Of a stretch of 64,000 nucleotides of DNA, positions 12,398 through 24,500 are shown piece after piece. A model generated the notes under the pieces. The model saw nothing but the letters and a program-made list of their open reading frames with translations. It was not told the DNA's origin and did no database searches. Made by a program: the position numbers and the translations under genes. Source of the stretch: Tubiluchus corallicola (Eukaryota > Priapulida > Priapulimorpha > Priapulimorphida > Tubiluchidae); assembly GCA_030141605.1 (NCBI GenBank), contig JAQGDQ010000246.1, positions 270,494 to 334,493 of the forward strand, written 5' to 3'. Every line of letters begins with the position of its first letter. Within the stretch, counting starts at the first letter, position 1.

Positions 12398-12422
12398 TTG
12401 AATTGAATTGAATTGAATTGAA
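12398..12422 (+). repeat. (TTGAA)5 tail
   Basis: Five TTGAA units directly follow an AATAAAATGCACG sequence at the LINE 3' end. This is interpreted as the element's terminal simple-repeat tail. Confidence 0.85.
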
Positions 12423-12462
12423 TATTATAATGCTATGGGACGAGGAGATTCCTGAGGCAATC

Positions 12463-12492
12463 TAGTATAGTAGTAGTAGTAGTAGTAGTAGT

Positions 12493-12523
<31 letters not shown>

Positions 12524-12579
12524 ATAGTAGTAGTAGTAGTAACAGCAGCAGCAGTAGTAGCAGCAGCAGAAGTAGTAGG
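12463..12579. repeat. Compound (AGT)n/(AGC)n microsatellite
   Basis: About 117 bp alternate between blocks of AGT and AGC triplets with a few AAT and AAC interruptions. It lies between two retroelement fragments and is not in a credible coding frame. Confidence 0.95.
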
Positions 12580-12599
12580 TATTCGAGGACCACTATTAG

Positions 12600-13620
12600 A
12601 TTCGCTAAAAAGCTATTTAGATAATCATCATCAAAGAGTTGTCATCGAATGCTGTGCCTCTGAATGGAAGCACAGGGAGGTAGAAATCCCCCTAGGATCA
12701 ATTCTTGGTCGATTGTTGTTTCTGATATTCATTATTGACATATCTGCAAACTTGAAAAATACTGTTCACCTGTTTGCACATGATTCTAACTTACTTTGTC
12801 CTTCCAAAAATATTAACGTTGCAGTTGATAGTTTGAATCTTGACCTTACAAAAATTCAAATTTGGTGTTCCAGGTGGGGAATGATAATCAATGTTCATTA
12901 AAATATAGCAATTTTGTACTCGCTCAAAATAGTCCCATCAAATCTTAGAGGTATATATTTTAGCAATACTGAAATTGAAGTAGTCGATAAATTAAACCAT
13001 CTGGGCATTATTTTATTCTTGACTCGAAACTTCCTTGGAAGCATCATGTAAATTATATAGAAAATAAAGCTAATAAGATAATTGATATTTTTCACTAACT
13101 AAAATATAAACTATGTATCTTTAACTTGATCACTTTGTATAAGGCATTTGTTAGACCTGTTATAGAATATGGTGTTATAATTTGGTCAAATTGTTCAACA
13201 ACAAATTTCATTTGAATTGAAAGAGTGCAATATCGAACTATGGTGTTAATGTCTGAGGTAGGTGATGAAGGGGTAGAGCCAACAAAATCTTAACTCAATG
13301 TGCTTGTTTTAGTTTGCCACCATTCAAAATGAGGAGTGAACTTCAAACCGTTCGAATAATCCATTAAATATATTATAATCAGGCTCCTCAATACTTGATT
13401 GAAATATTAAATGAAATTCGTCCTAACAACCACTATGCTCTACGTAACCCATTTCTTTTAAGGCTTACACGACAGCTGTATAATAGTTTTTTCCCAAAAA
13501 GGCATTCGCCTATGGAATACTTTACCAATTGAAAACAGACTGACTTAGGATTCTCCATTTTCATTTAGAAGTAAATTGTTGAACCTATGGGAACTTCGTA
13601 CTAAATCAGTTTGCCCCCAT
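12600..13620 (+). mobile_element. Dead reverse-transcriptase fragment of a second LINE
   Basis: Translated piecewise, 12680-12900 gives the RT block P-L-G-S-I-L-G-R-L-L-F-L-I-F-I (family: PQGSVLGPLL), then L-F-A-H-D-S-N at 12769-12789. The FADD catalytic pair has become FAHD. It then reads DLTKIQIWCSRWGMIINV. Further frames up to about 13560 recall HLGIIFDSKLPWKHHV, a thumb with RPVIEYG, and a C-terminal LRNPFLLRLTRQLYNSFFP stretch. All are broken by stops and frameshifts. It has the same orientation as the 10.8-12.4 kb copy but is clearly a different, older subfamily. Its 3' end is not identified, though low-grade sequence may continue to about 14.28 kb. Confidence 0.7.
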
Positions 13621-13989
13621 TAAATCAAATAGATTCATTGCCAAATTATCGCAATTAGAAAGCAATCTGTTTTCCAAGAATATGATCGATCACCTTTCGT
13701 GTAGCTGCAACAATTCGACTGAGAGTCTCGCCATTATTTTTTAGTGTTCAAGCTATGACATTCACAGAACATAATTTATTGGATCAGCTCTGTTATTATC
13801 GACACCTAACTCAAGAACTAGACGCCAACCCTAGACCCGCTATTATTTACAGCGACATTTTTCATAAACTCAGATCAGGTCATCCATCCATTGTCATTCT
13901 CTTTAAATTGTTGCAGAACTACATAAAGTCTACTATAAACGATTTTTTATTGATTGTACGTGTAATTGTATATTGAATTGTAACCTGAA

Positions 13990-14640
13990 TTATTTTGAAT
14001 TTTGGAGTTTTGAATTAAACACTAGTTATTGAGCAATCATACTTTTATATAACTAATAGGATGATGACAATGATAATTGTTTCTGGTATCACTTCTGTAC
14101 TCTGTGAGTTTGTGTATTTCAATTTTAAGTGTTAACTAATGAATTACTCGTGTTTTTGAACTAGCTATCTGTGTAATTATATCGTTGATAACCAGTTGTA
14201 TATACCTGTTCTGAACTAAAATGTATTTGATGCACAGTGGAAAAACTCCGATCAGTAATATGGCACTTAAAATAAATAAAGTTCATATATAAGATTAGAG
14301 TCTCCAGACTTACCAACAGGGAGGCAACTAATAACAAATATCAAGACCAAAGAGCTTAAAGCCAATAAACGGCTCAAACAGCGTAGAAGCAAGTTAGTGC
14401 GACCAAGATGAACGAGTTTTAATGCACAGATAATCATAAAGCGCCATAAGATACGTTTTGAAAAAGTTGTTTCTTGTACTACCTTTGTACTCAGCTAAGC
14501 TTTTATCATATAATGTTTGATTCTCTTTAACTTCTAGTATTATTATTTCCGTTTCACTAACAATTGTGCAATGTGCACTTCATAAACATGTGTGGAGAGA
14601 TTTCTTTGTTTCTGCTAAAGCAGCGCGTTTGCTGAAAATG
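13990..14640. other. Intergenic, nothing recognised
   Basis: AT-rich sequence without coding or repeat features I can name. It may include the 3' UTR of the preceding LINE relic (an AATAAATAAAG run at about 14270). Confidence 0.4.
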
Positions 14641-14723
14641 TATTAACAAAGCCCACTTTTGACTGGTTGTTCACTGGAAGACCGCACGTTTTTTGCGAAA
14701 AAAAAAACGCTTAGAGAGCAATT

Positions 14724-14773
14724 AGACGGGAAACCGCTCGGTCGATCATTTGGCCGGGCGCGGTTTCCCGTCT
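14724..14773. repeat. 14-bp perfect inverted repeat (hairpin)
   Basis: AGACGGGAAACCGC at 14724-14737 is the exact reverse complement of GCGGTTTCCCGTCT at 14760-14773, with a 22-base GC-rich loop. The arms are far more GC-rich than the surroundings. Confidence 0.85.
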
Positions 14774-14923
14774 TATGTACAAACAAGCCATATGATGCAG
14801 AGAAATCATCAAACGTGACAATACGAAAAGTGAAGCATATTGGCTCAACTAATATGCTACTGTAAAAAACGCTAACAGTTAGCACAAGTCTTACAAGTTT
14901 CCTCTACTACTAGATGTGTAAGT

Positions 14924-15151
14924 ATGGCGTGTGACAATTTTAAAAATTTCAATTCTAGCGGTTTTACATCTACTTTCATTTCTAATACTAGACTTCTAGA
15001 CTGCCAAAATGATGACGGATGCACCGTAGTACGCAAAAACAGACAGAAATGTTCAGCACCAATAAGTGAGCGCATCAGACATCTTTCAAAGAAAGCCATT
15101 GGTTTGACAGAGTCGTTTCTGAAGACCTTTAGAGTAAGGAAATCCATATAA
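14924..15151 (+). CDS. Small unrecognised ORF (75 aa)
   Basis: A single open frame lies in a locally GC-richer island (14.64-15.17 kb). The predicted peptide is basic towards its C-terminus (RHLSKKAIGLTESFLKTFRVRKSI) and has four cysteines. No family was recognised, there are no obvious splice partners, and the opposite strand is also open across most of the same interval. It could be a tiny gene, the last exon of one, or a transposon remnant. Confidence 0.2.
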   Translation: MACDNFKNFNSSGFTSTFISNTRLLDCQNDDGCTVVRKNRQKCSAPISERIRHLSKKAIGLTESFLKTFRVRKSI

Positions 15152-15421
15152 GAAGCAAACAGCATAATTATATCGGGGATTAGTCATATGCGTGCACATA
15201 GACTAAATTACCAAAGAAAAAAACAGGATTGATCATCGATCATTGATCTGCATTAGGAGACCTATACTGCAGGGTTTTTTTTGTAGATAGATTTGAGGGA
15301 GTGTGCATCCCCATCACAGGCTGAAGCAGTTCAAAGTTTCAGAGTAGTTTGGCGTCGAAAGGTGTGATGTAAGATCGTTTAGAATTTTCAAGCACCTTAC
15401 CAATCAAAAACTGAACAGGAT

Positions 15422-15445
15422 ATGATGATGATGATGATGATGATG
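15422..15445. repeat. (ATG)n microsatellite
   Basis: Eight ATG triplets occur in a row. Confidence 0.95.
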
Positions 15446-16223
15446 TAACAAGTTCCCGTTAATTAATGAAAAAAATTTGTTTACAAAACTTGATTTTGCG
15501 AAATTTAGTAATAAAAATGTTAATATAGTAGCATCGTATAAAATGATTGGTAAAAATTTCAATTGTTACTTTGAGATATCAATACAATATGGTAATTTAT
15601 CTGCAACTATCTGCAAACTATTTTCAAATTCAGCATCTTTCACCATAAGAGTGAAAAAAGTTATTAATTAAATAAATTAACCTGGTACAACATCGATCAC
15701 AATAAAATTAATCTTAACTATGAAAAGTGAAATTAATAAATCTATGCAACTATCATTATGACATGGCATTTAATCTAACAACATGTGTCAGCCTATGACT
15801 TTTGCTTTTCAATATTTTATTCAGTTATAAACAACTAGAGGCTTAAAAATTATAGTTAAAATTATCATGTATTTAAGTAAAAATTATTATTATGAATAAT
15901 TAGGTAATATAACACTTGTTAACTAATTCAAAGTGAAAGGTTACTGTATGTCATAATTTAGTAAAGCAGATTATTGGAAAGAACATGAAATGTTTCCAGT
16001 TTCTAGGTGCTGCGCATTATTTTCATTGACATAATAATTATCGTAATTATAATAATAAGTCATGAAAACTTTCAGTTCCGTAACTAATTAAAGCACCGGC
16101 AAAAAGGTGGCAGTACAGTCGTCAAGTTAAGCAGCGTCAGCATTATGGCGTTATAGGCTTGTTTGTGCATAACTCAGTTTATCGGGTTTTTGTAATAGAT
16201 CAGTAGCAAACATTTCATTTAAA
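15446..16223. other. Intergenic, upstream of SDF2
   Basis: AT-rich sequence that probably includes the SDF2 promoter. No TATA element stands out. The nearest 100 bp upstream of the SDF2 ATG are GC-moderate. Confidence 0.35.
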
Positions 16224-19200
16224 ATGCTGATTCCTCAGTTCTTACGTTTCTGTGCCTTAGTAGTAATGTTTTGGTTTAAGTCAATACATGGAAATACTGA
16301 CTTAGAATTTGACGAAGTTACTTGTGGCTCCGTGGTGAAGTTAATGAACACTAACCACAGGTGGGTACTAGGTATTGATCCCCCTTATTGGGCGATCATA
16401 AAAAGACACACAGTTAACTTTGTCGGATCTGTTGAAACTGGAATACTTGTCAACAAAACTTGAAAGAGGCAATAAAAAACTACAGTAGGTTAGCTAAGTT
16501 ATCTAAATTTTGCAGAACAAATGGCATTGGGCACTTTGCTGGTGGTAGGGCTATTAACTATGTTCTCTGTTGTGGACGCAGTCAAGCTAACGACCGGTAC
16601 CAAAGTCATTTTTTCTCAAAAGCTGAACTGATACCAAACGGAAAATTCACACACTGATGTAACTTTGTGTCTATAAATTTGTGCTGATAAAATACAAATT
16701 TTATTTTTATAAAAACAGTAAATTTGTTGCAACGGCAGTGAGAAAGGAGTAAAAACACAAAATTTTCTGGGAAACATTTTAAATTATTGTAGCTACGTAA
16801 CAGGGATAAAAAAAATTGGCTGTAACGGTGTCATCTGTCTACTCTAGACTGCACAGTGTATGCAGCAAGTGAAGACGTGATTGACAATTGTAAATGCTGT
16901 TTATGATTTTCTAGGCATGACAGTAAAAGATAGCAAAACAATTCGCTTAAGTAATTTGAGTACATGCGCTCACTAAAGTTAGTTATGTTTAGTAACTTTA
17001 ACTACTTTTTCTGATAAGGTATTTCTGTATTTTATTATTTATATCAGTCAGATATCGTCACAGTACCACGTTTATAGTGCCACCTCATTTAATGCCCAAA
17101 TTTTTAACAAAACAAAATACCTATATTTGCATAGACATGTACATGTTTGCATTAGTGCACCTCGTTATATTGCCAAACACTAAACACCAACAGTTCGGCT
17201 ATACATAATTTTTAAGGCACAGTTTGTGGCAGTAAAACCAAAATTTCAGCACCAGCATAGAATAAATATCGGAAATCAGAATCGAACCAAATACTTTAGT
17301 TATTGGTAACCAAAACTATCAGTTCGGTAACAACCCTGTTATATATGTGCTTGCTTAGCAAAATCACCCACAAGTCGGCAACTAAGCCTTTCTAGTTATT
17401 CACATATTCTGAATCTCATGAGGATCATTTTTATACCAAACTCAATGCTCTGTTTTATTTCTAAGCTGAGATAATCCTAGTTGAAGTCGAAGTGCACACT
17501 GCGCACTGAAAAACATAACCTTGAGAAAATCACTATCAAAGTTAGCTATTGTTTTTTGTCGCGTTTCTATAAAAGCTTAGCAACCGTATGAAAGGTTGGT
17601 TGCTATGGATTTTGCAAGAACACCCTGAAGTTATGTTTAAATCCAGTAAATGGCACTTCCTGATGAAGAACTGGGCTTGGTGACAAAAAAAACTGGAAGC
17701 AAAATTACTGCTTCCACGAGCTATTATCAGAGTTTGAATATAAAAGTCCAATATATTTCGCATTTGTTTTGATAAAAACAAAAAATTGACATTTGACCAA
17801 ATTTTTGGTGTTTCTGCTTTGAAGCATCATTAACGCAGTTTTAACTATGCTGTCTTATGGACGGTTTTGGTTTGTAAGCACATGTATAGTGACTGCACAA
17901 ATGATTGCTTATTTAGTGTGTGTTCTGAAAATAATTTGTTTGTCTTACCCCATCAGCTCAAAAGATGCTAGTAGGGAGGGAGGAAAAATAAACCTGAATC
18001 ATGGAATATTAAAATCATTAGCAATCAAAGTTTGTTTATTTCCCACTGGTTAGCAGTAATTTTTAAATTTTTTCAATGCACATTTTTTCACGCTTTGTTT
18101 TTTAGTTTCGCTTTACTAAATCATCGTATAATTATCGATTATTGTATAGTCTCTTTTTGGTATCATAACTGTTCTGATAATTATGATATTTACGGCAACA
18201 CTACTTAGTCATTAATACACTGATTTGGTAGAAAATTCGATACTTTCTAGCCTCTAAAACAATGAGCATCATACAAAATGGCAACCCTGGCCAAGAGTTA
18301 GCCGTGGAAAAACATGGTCACGTCCTGTGTTCTCTGAAAGAACGGTGTTATACTGCTTATTGCGTTTTACGTTTTAAATTTAAAAAATACGCTTTTATGA
18401 CCACGTCAAGTAAGTATTAAAACGTACAAAAATATTAGAAAATTCCCGGCCGAGTGCGCAATAAAAAATATTATCTGGGCGATTAAACGGAAACAGAAGT
18501 ATTTTTATTATTGGCCCTATTGTTTATAACACACATTGGACATGGCTCATGCTAATGCAGGATGCAAATTTAATATTTATCGTGCACTTTCATTTAGGAG
18601 TTATATAATTGTACTAGTGCTGCCACCTATACTTCAATTTCTTTATTATTATCTGGAAGATTTGCTTTAATTTTTTTATTTAACGATATTGTTTATAATC
18701 TATCCTAACTTTAGTTTTGTTGCCACCAGTTAAAAAATTGGGAAGAGGTGTTGAATGACAATTTAATCGATTCTTTGTCAAGTCTTCCAAGCACTAATTT
18801 ATATAGGCCAGCCTGCATACATATTCAAAAAACAAGAGATCAAGTTTATGTCAGCAAGTCTTATACGAATACAGGTCTGACTGGAGCTGTGCATTTTGGT
18901 TTTGCAGAGCTAGGTTGCATTCTCATGATGTAAAGTATGGTTCGGGAAGTCAGCAACAGTCAGTAACAGCTGTTGATAATAGTGATGACCACAATAGTCA
19001 TTGGCAAATCATTGGTCCGCATAATTCGCATTGCAGTCGTGGTGAGCCAGTGAAGTGTGGAGATTCTATACGCTTATTACATGTAGCAACTGGTATGTTT
19101 AATTAATGTAACCTATTTACAGATTATTAACATTTGTTGCATTGTTATTATTTAAAAGAAACATAAGTGGTGAATTGACATACTTTTGAAAATTGCTAAC

Positions 19201-19931
19201 CAATGTCATTATAACTCTGACTATTTGGATGTGAGAAATATTGAGAATTACAACTAACAATGGATCAGGATCTAGTGAGTGTGTAGGATACAGCAATAAA
19301 ATGACACAACAGTAATGTAATGTTAAATTTCCTTATCCTAACTTGTGTATACTTTGTTAATTTTCTTTTGAACATTCTTTTTTGCAGTTATCTTGCATAT
19401 TTAGTCACACAATGCATGGAATAACTGTGGACACGGGGCAGTTTATTTGCACTGGGTTTAAGGGCATAATTGTGCCCGTTACTTCGAAACGTCAATATGT
19501 ACATTGTTTCACACAAGTAAGATATTCCAATCAGCCAGATATCTAAACTAAGTGTGAATAAATTATTTTAGCTGAGCACTTAAGTAAAATTATGTTTATT
19601 ATCTGTAGGTAAATATCTTCATAGTCATTTCTTCTCTTCTCCTCTTTCGCACAATTTGGAAGTGAGCTGCTTTGGTGAAGATGGCAAAGGTGACACAGGC
19701 GACAACTGGGTGGTAGTTTGTAATGGAGACACCTGGCAGCGCGATGAAACTGTGAGATTTCGACATAAGGACACAGATGCCTTCCTACACATAACGGGTG
19801 ATACATTTGGCCGACCAATCCATGGTCAGAAGGAAGTGTGTGGCTATGCTAATCCGCACCCATCTAACTACTGGAGGACCGTGGAGGGAGTTTATATGAT
19901 GCCAAAAAATTCTGACACCAGTGGATTGTAA
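16224..19931 (+). CDS. SDF2: SDF2, three-MIR-domain ER/secreted protein
   Basis: Three exons join in phase: 16224-16360, 18908-19092 and 19609-19931, giving 214 residues (about 211 in vertebrates). All introns are GT-AG. The first 24 residues form a signal peptide (MLIPQFLRFCALVVMFW). MIR 1 begins with VTCGSVVKLMNTNHRARLHSH, whose last part is created by the exon 1-2 junction, followed by DVKYGSGS. MIR 2 has the CGDSIRLLHVATG core and MIR 3 the NYWRTVEGVYM ending. In known animals SDF2 works in the ER with an ERdj3-type co-chaperone and binds unfolded glycoproteins. The C-terminus ends D-T-S-G-L with no KDEL-like signal, which fits SDF2 rather than SDF2L1. The gene converges on the CATSPERE-like gene, with about 1.4 kb between stop codons. 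Confidence 0.92.
16361..18907 (+). other. SDF2 intron 1
   Basis: 2.5 kb between donor GTGGGT and acceptor TTTTGCAG. No further coding exon is needed, because the flanking exons join in phase. It contains short open frames with no family features. Confidence 0.7.
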
Positions 19932-21341
19932 AGACTGGTCTGCCCGAGCATCTCTTGTGATTGGCAAAACAGGAGATAGCATCTTGCTGTTTACAACAGA
20001 CCGTGATGTAGAAACTTACTAGATCTGTGATTGTTTTGTTGTTGTTCTTTGTTAATTGTAAAGCTTGGAATGGGATTGGACATTTTCTACTTTTGCATTT
20101 AATAGAAATGTTTTATTATTTACAGAATTGAAGTGGACTTGTATACTTTGAAATGTAGTGTGTTTCCAAGACCAATACAGGAGAGATTTTAAAAAACTTG
20201 TCATACTAAAATAATCAGCTACAGTTTGGATATTACTTTCCAAGAGTTTATTTGACATAACTTAATTAAACATAATTAAAATTTTATCTGAAACGTAATT
20301 GTAATTACAACACAATGTGATATATCATTACAGTCGTTCAAAGTACAAAAACAGGAAATGTTCTCAATACAAATAAGGCAAAAACAGGAGCTGCAATACA
20401 ACAAACTTTACACCACCATTGTTTGTCCATTTACCTGCATCCTATAAACATACACTCATACTATGATTTGTCATTGTGTGGTTGTTTGATTTCATCTGCA
20501 TGCCCGGCGCCGTGGTTTCCCAGTATTTTGACTTGAACTGAAGAAACAAACCAGCATGAAAACACACTTAAAAGGTCAAATTCATTGCAATGCATGTATG
20601 AAAATGTAAATGTCTAACTGATTGTGAATTCAATTTCATTTCATGTGTTTCTTTATACAAACACACTGCCAACTGCCAATCTGTTTGCTATATCAAAAGT
20701 TACTTTACATTGTAAATTAACTGTACTGTTATAACTGTAATGCCAGCTGTTGCTTAATATGCAGTGATTTTCTACTTCAAAAATGTTTTAACATTGTTAA
20801 AAATAATCAATTACTAGGCATTAACAGACATTACTAGGTATAACAATTAAGTAAAAAATAACATACTGCGTAAGTGTCATATGGCAACATAACAAAGAAG
20901 TGAGAATTTTTTATACAGTGTTAATAAGTAAGCACTGTTTCTCTAGCACTTCTTGGCTCGAAGTTAATGTGAAGCAAGACAAATGTTTTTTAAGGTAAAT
21001 ACTTAACCTTTGCAGCCAAATACACCACCACAGCAAATAAAAAAAATTTAAAACTTTATTGTTAATCCAATTATTTAAGTCTTTCAATTGTTGATACAGA
21101 AATTGTAACTAACCTGTCACACATTAAGATAACTAAAGATTCCAATTTAAATTCCTTACTGACAATACCATACTAACATTACACTCAAATTTAACCTTTT
21201 GTCAACAATAAATATAGAACTTTGGCTAATAAAATTCAAAATTCAAGATTGAACTTGCATATTTAAAAAAAACTTAAAAAGTGAGTACATTATTTGTCTA
21301 TTTGCCTGTGTAATAACTACAAATCTTATAGTGGATGTAAA
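19932..21341. other. Convergent intergenic region between SDF2 and CATSPERE
   Basis: Holds both 3' UTRs. On the minus strand, AATAAA (plus-strand TTTATT, 21055-21060) lies about 280 bases beyond the CATSPERE stop. No equally clear signal was seen for SDF2. No other feature was recognised. Confidence 0.45.
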
Positions 21342-21561
21342 TTACCTGCTCCGAGTGGGTTCACATTCTTTGGTTAAGCTAGCCTTACTTTCAGCTGTCT
21401 CAAAAACAAGAAAAATTTTTCTCCGGCTCAGATATGTGTAAACAAGGAACAGCATCACACCAAGAATAAATGCTCCAACAGTAGCACCCATAATGACATA
21501 GTCTTGTTCAGCCTGACCTCCTATAACCGAAACTGCAAACCTTGTCTCCAAAATGCAAAAG
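21342..21561 (-). CDS. CATSPERE: CATSPERE last exon (membrane anchor and tail)
   Basis: It completes the SFC codon series of the previous exon, then gives LETRFAVSVIGG, a transmembrane helix of about 22 residues, a basic stop-transfer SRRK and a tail of about 30 residues ending T-R-S-R at TAA (21344-21342). The stop lies in a GCAG|GTAATT context that could also work as a splice donor, so a longer C-terminus by splicing past the stop is conceivable. Confidence 0.8.
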
Positions 21562-24500
21562 CTACAAAATTAGAAAAAAGAATCATTAATGCAGTTAATA
21601 CTAAACTATAAAACAGCAAGTACATCTGAAGTCTGAAAAACAATATAGCATATGAGTGACTGTATAAGACGCCCTGGCTTTTTCAATACAGGTTTGTGGA
21701 TATGAGGGTGAGTGGATACACGCACGCTTTCATGCGAATGGCATGTGTTCAATATTAGTTCCACCTGGGCAGTCTCATTTGTAAACCTTGCCTATTTGCT
21801 TGATAGAGAGAAGAAGTATATCCATCTGAACATGGTTGAGATTTTTCTGCCAATTCAGCGGCTCATCTTAGAGGGATATCCTTGATAGTGATCCAGGTTC
21901 CCGTCATGCCAAAAACATTTGCTGAGTAGACCCTGATGTTGACGCAGGTTTAAAGTGTGCAGAAGCTAAGTATTATAAGAAACACAGTTTAATTGAGAGT
22001 TGACTAGAAATGCCACTTTAACAAACTCACACATACCTGTAATTTGGATCAATAATCCTTGCTCTAAATACGTGAATTGTATTCTTATAGTAATTCCAAA
22101 TGATCGAAACTTTCATTGACGAATTTAAAATTTCGTGAGGTTGACTGTGGTCAAAATCACCAGGTGCCCAGTTAAAGCAGGATTTGTAAGTCTACAGACA
22201 GAAAAAACATTGGCAGTTGCCAACAATATAGGTGTAAATACTGGAATATTACATGTATCATGAATATGTGTTTAGATGCCAAATGAAGACAGTGAATTGA
22301 GCACTTACACCATTCACAGCCAAATGGTCTAAATGGTAACATACTCGACTGATTTGTATTCCAAAGTTCGTGGTTTTAATTTATAATTGAAATGAAAGTT
22401 GTCATTACACAATTTCAAGAGTTTATAAAAAATAATACAACATGTATATTACAAAAGCAGATATTTCGCCATAAAGTTAAAAAGTTAGAACAAAAATACA
22501 AATGGTTTTTTTGTGTCTTACACAAACATGTAAAAGCATAAAAAACAGAACATACAAATTTTCATGATATCACAGAACCATGCAAGTGACAATTGAGATG
22601 AATGGGCAACGGACTAACTTAATGTGATAGCCTAGAAGTCACAAAGCCAGTGTAACAGTAGTTATCGGCATCGAGAAATAATCCCATATTATCCAATGGT
22701 CAAGATGAGATCCAGGCCAGTGCAACTAATGAAATCCATGCGTAACATACCTATCTGTTATTATCACTTATATAATAGGAATTCAGTACTCGCTGCGAAT
22801 TACATGTACTATAAAATAATGCATACAGCTCTTATTTGAAAATGACTGACTCATTCTTGCCATTAAATGGCAACATGCAAGTGATATGCTATTGTATATG
22901 TAAGGAATACTTACACTTGGCATTCTAGCATTGTACACTTCTGAGATGTTATCAACTGTCCTCGCTGTTTGAGCCCAGGTTTGCCCTTCGCTTATGCAAC
23001 CCACATCACGCATAGTAGCATTGTACTTGAAATCCGAGCGATCAAGCACATCCCACAAAACAAAATCTGCAGAGACTTTTTTTACAAAGTCATCACCGTC
23101 GTACCTATTAACAGTATTTAAATACAAATTAGCCAGTTAGAACAAGTATTAACACAAGTAAGGATTGTGTTAATTAAACTTAAGTGTTGCTACTTGGAGA
23201 TTACAAAAAAATGCCAAACAAAACAGGTTATCAATATTTTCATAAACCAATCAAAAAAAGTATACACTATACACATATTATTAGTATCCAGATGACAGTT
23301 TTTGCTATTACACATTTGTCATACAGAGTAAAGTTTAAGCAGAAAGTTTCACATCTTACAATGTATAAAATTTGTACTTACAAATCAAATTCTGGAACAT
23401 AAAGCTCATATATGTTAGCCTTCAATGGACAACCTAGAGCGTCCCAATCATAATCAAAGTAGACATTGCGTAAGGAATTCTGATACTTTTCGTGATACCA
23501 GGGCAGAAACTTTGCACCAACTGTGAAGTTGGTGATCTTTTCACAATTTTCATCGTCTGGATTTCTAAACAAGTAGGCACAATAAAGAAATAATAATGTG
23601 GAATGCTTACTAGTGTATTTAGTATAAACTAGTAGGGTTTATACATGTACTACAAGAAATCTATATATTTAAGAAATAAATAAAAAGTAGATTTAAAAAT
23701 ATGTTGAAGTGTGCAGTTCTACAAATTATTTTTACAACTCATTCATAGGCGTATTTATTAGGATAAATCTGTTTAGCTGGTAACCATACAACACTACTAG
23801 AAAATTCCAGTCGTGTTTCTGAGTAGCAGTCATATAAATATTAGAACCTTAGCTCTACAAAAATAATACTTAGTAAATTATTGTGCCATTGAATCAAATA
23901 CAACAAAATGCAGAGCGTACAGATATTCATTTAAAAGAAAGTTATAAGCCAATAATATTTCTAGGGCACAATCCCTTTATCAAGTTAACAGACGTGAACT
24001 ACAGACATCTTCATCATCAGACTATATTAACTAATAGCATATCAAATTTAACGCACTTGTTTGAAAATGTCTTTTGTGGCTTCTAAGTCTTAATTCCTTA
24101 ATACGTTAGTGGCATTTTGTTTTAATGCATGGAGCTATATAGCCATTCTAAATATACAGTTACTTTATAGATCTGTTATACCTGTGAACTTTGATCTGTC
24201 GTCCAGGTGGACACCCTACTGATATCTGTGACACCTGCAGAGAAATTTATAACAATTAGCAGATGCCCGGAAATATTTTAGAGAACGATTGTGTCAAATA
24301 TACGCATAAAATAGAAGACAAAATGTTACATGTTGCAGCTAAAACGTTTGCAAGTACATAGAAACAAATAATATTAAATAGGCTAATGTGCCACTGCAGT
24401 AGGAAATGGTGTTTAAATTGTCAAGTAATTGAAAGTATATTTACAATTTCAAAACAACACAGTCTTGATTGCGCAAAGCCACTATGGCACAATTATGTAA

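Larger units (their letters stand above)
10790..12422 (+). mobile_element. 5'-truncated non-LTR retrotransposon (Jockey/CR1-like)
   Basis: The C-terminal third of a LINE ORF2 is preserved. An RT palm/thumb segment (10822-11064, GRELHSLQTQVNLELKKVDTW) is followed, after a frameshift in an A run near 11040, by a 231-codon frame (11036-11731). That frame has the YIKYLGLHIDNKLSWKTHI motif and the usual degenerate C-terminal tail ending about 11731. The catalytic FADD box is not recoverable. The 3' UTR contains a 73-bp near-tandem duplication (11941-12013, 12022-12094) and the GAAGGGTGGCTTGAC motif at 12283 shared with the 2.1-kb relic. It terminates in a (TTGAA)n tail at 12398-12422. The intact 3' end and missing 5' end match target-primed reverse transcription that stopped early. 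Confidence 0.8.

Noticed and set aside
14643-14885. Minus-strand 80-codon ORF over the hairpin
   Set aside because: Its openness follows from the inverted repeat and the opposing open frame. No family or start context supports it.
16460-16657. 65-codon plus-strand ORF in SDF2 intron 1
   Set aside because: SDF2 exons 1 and 2 join in phase without it. The frame has no MIR-like residues.
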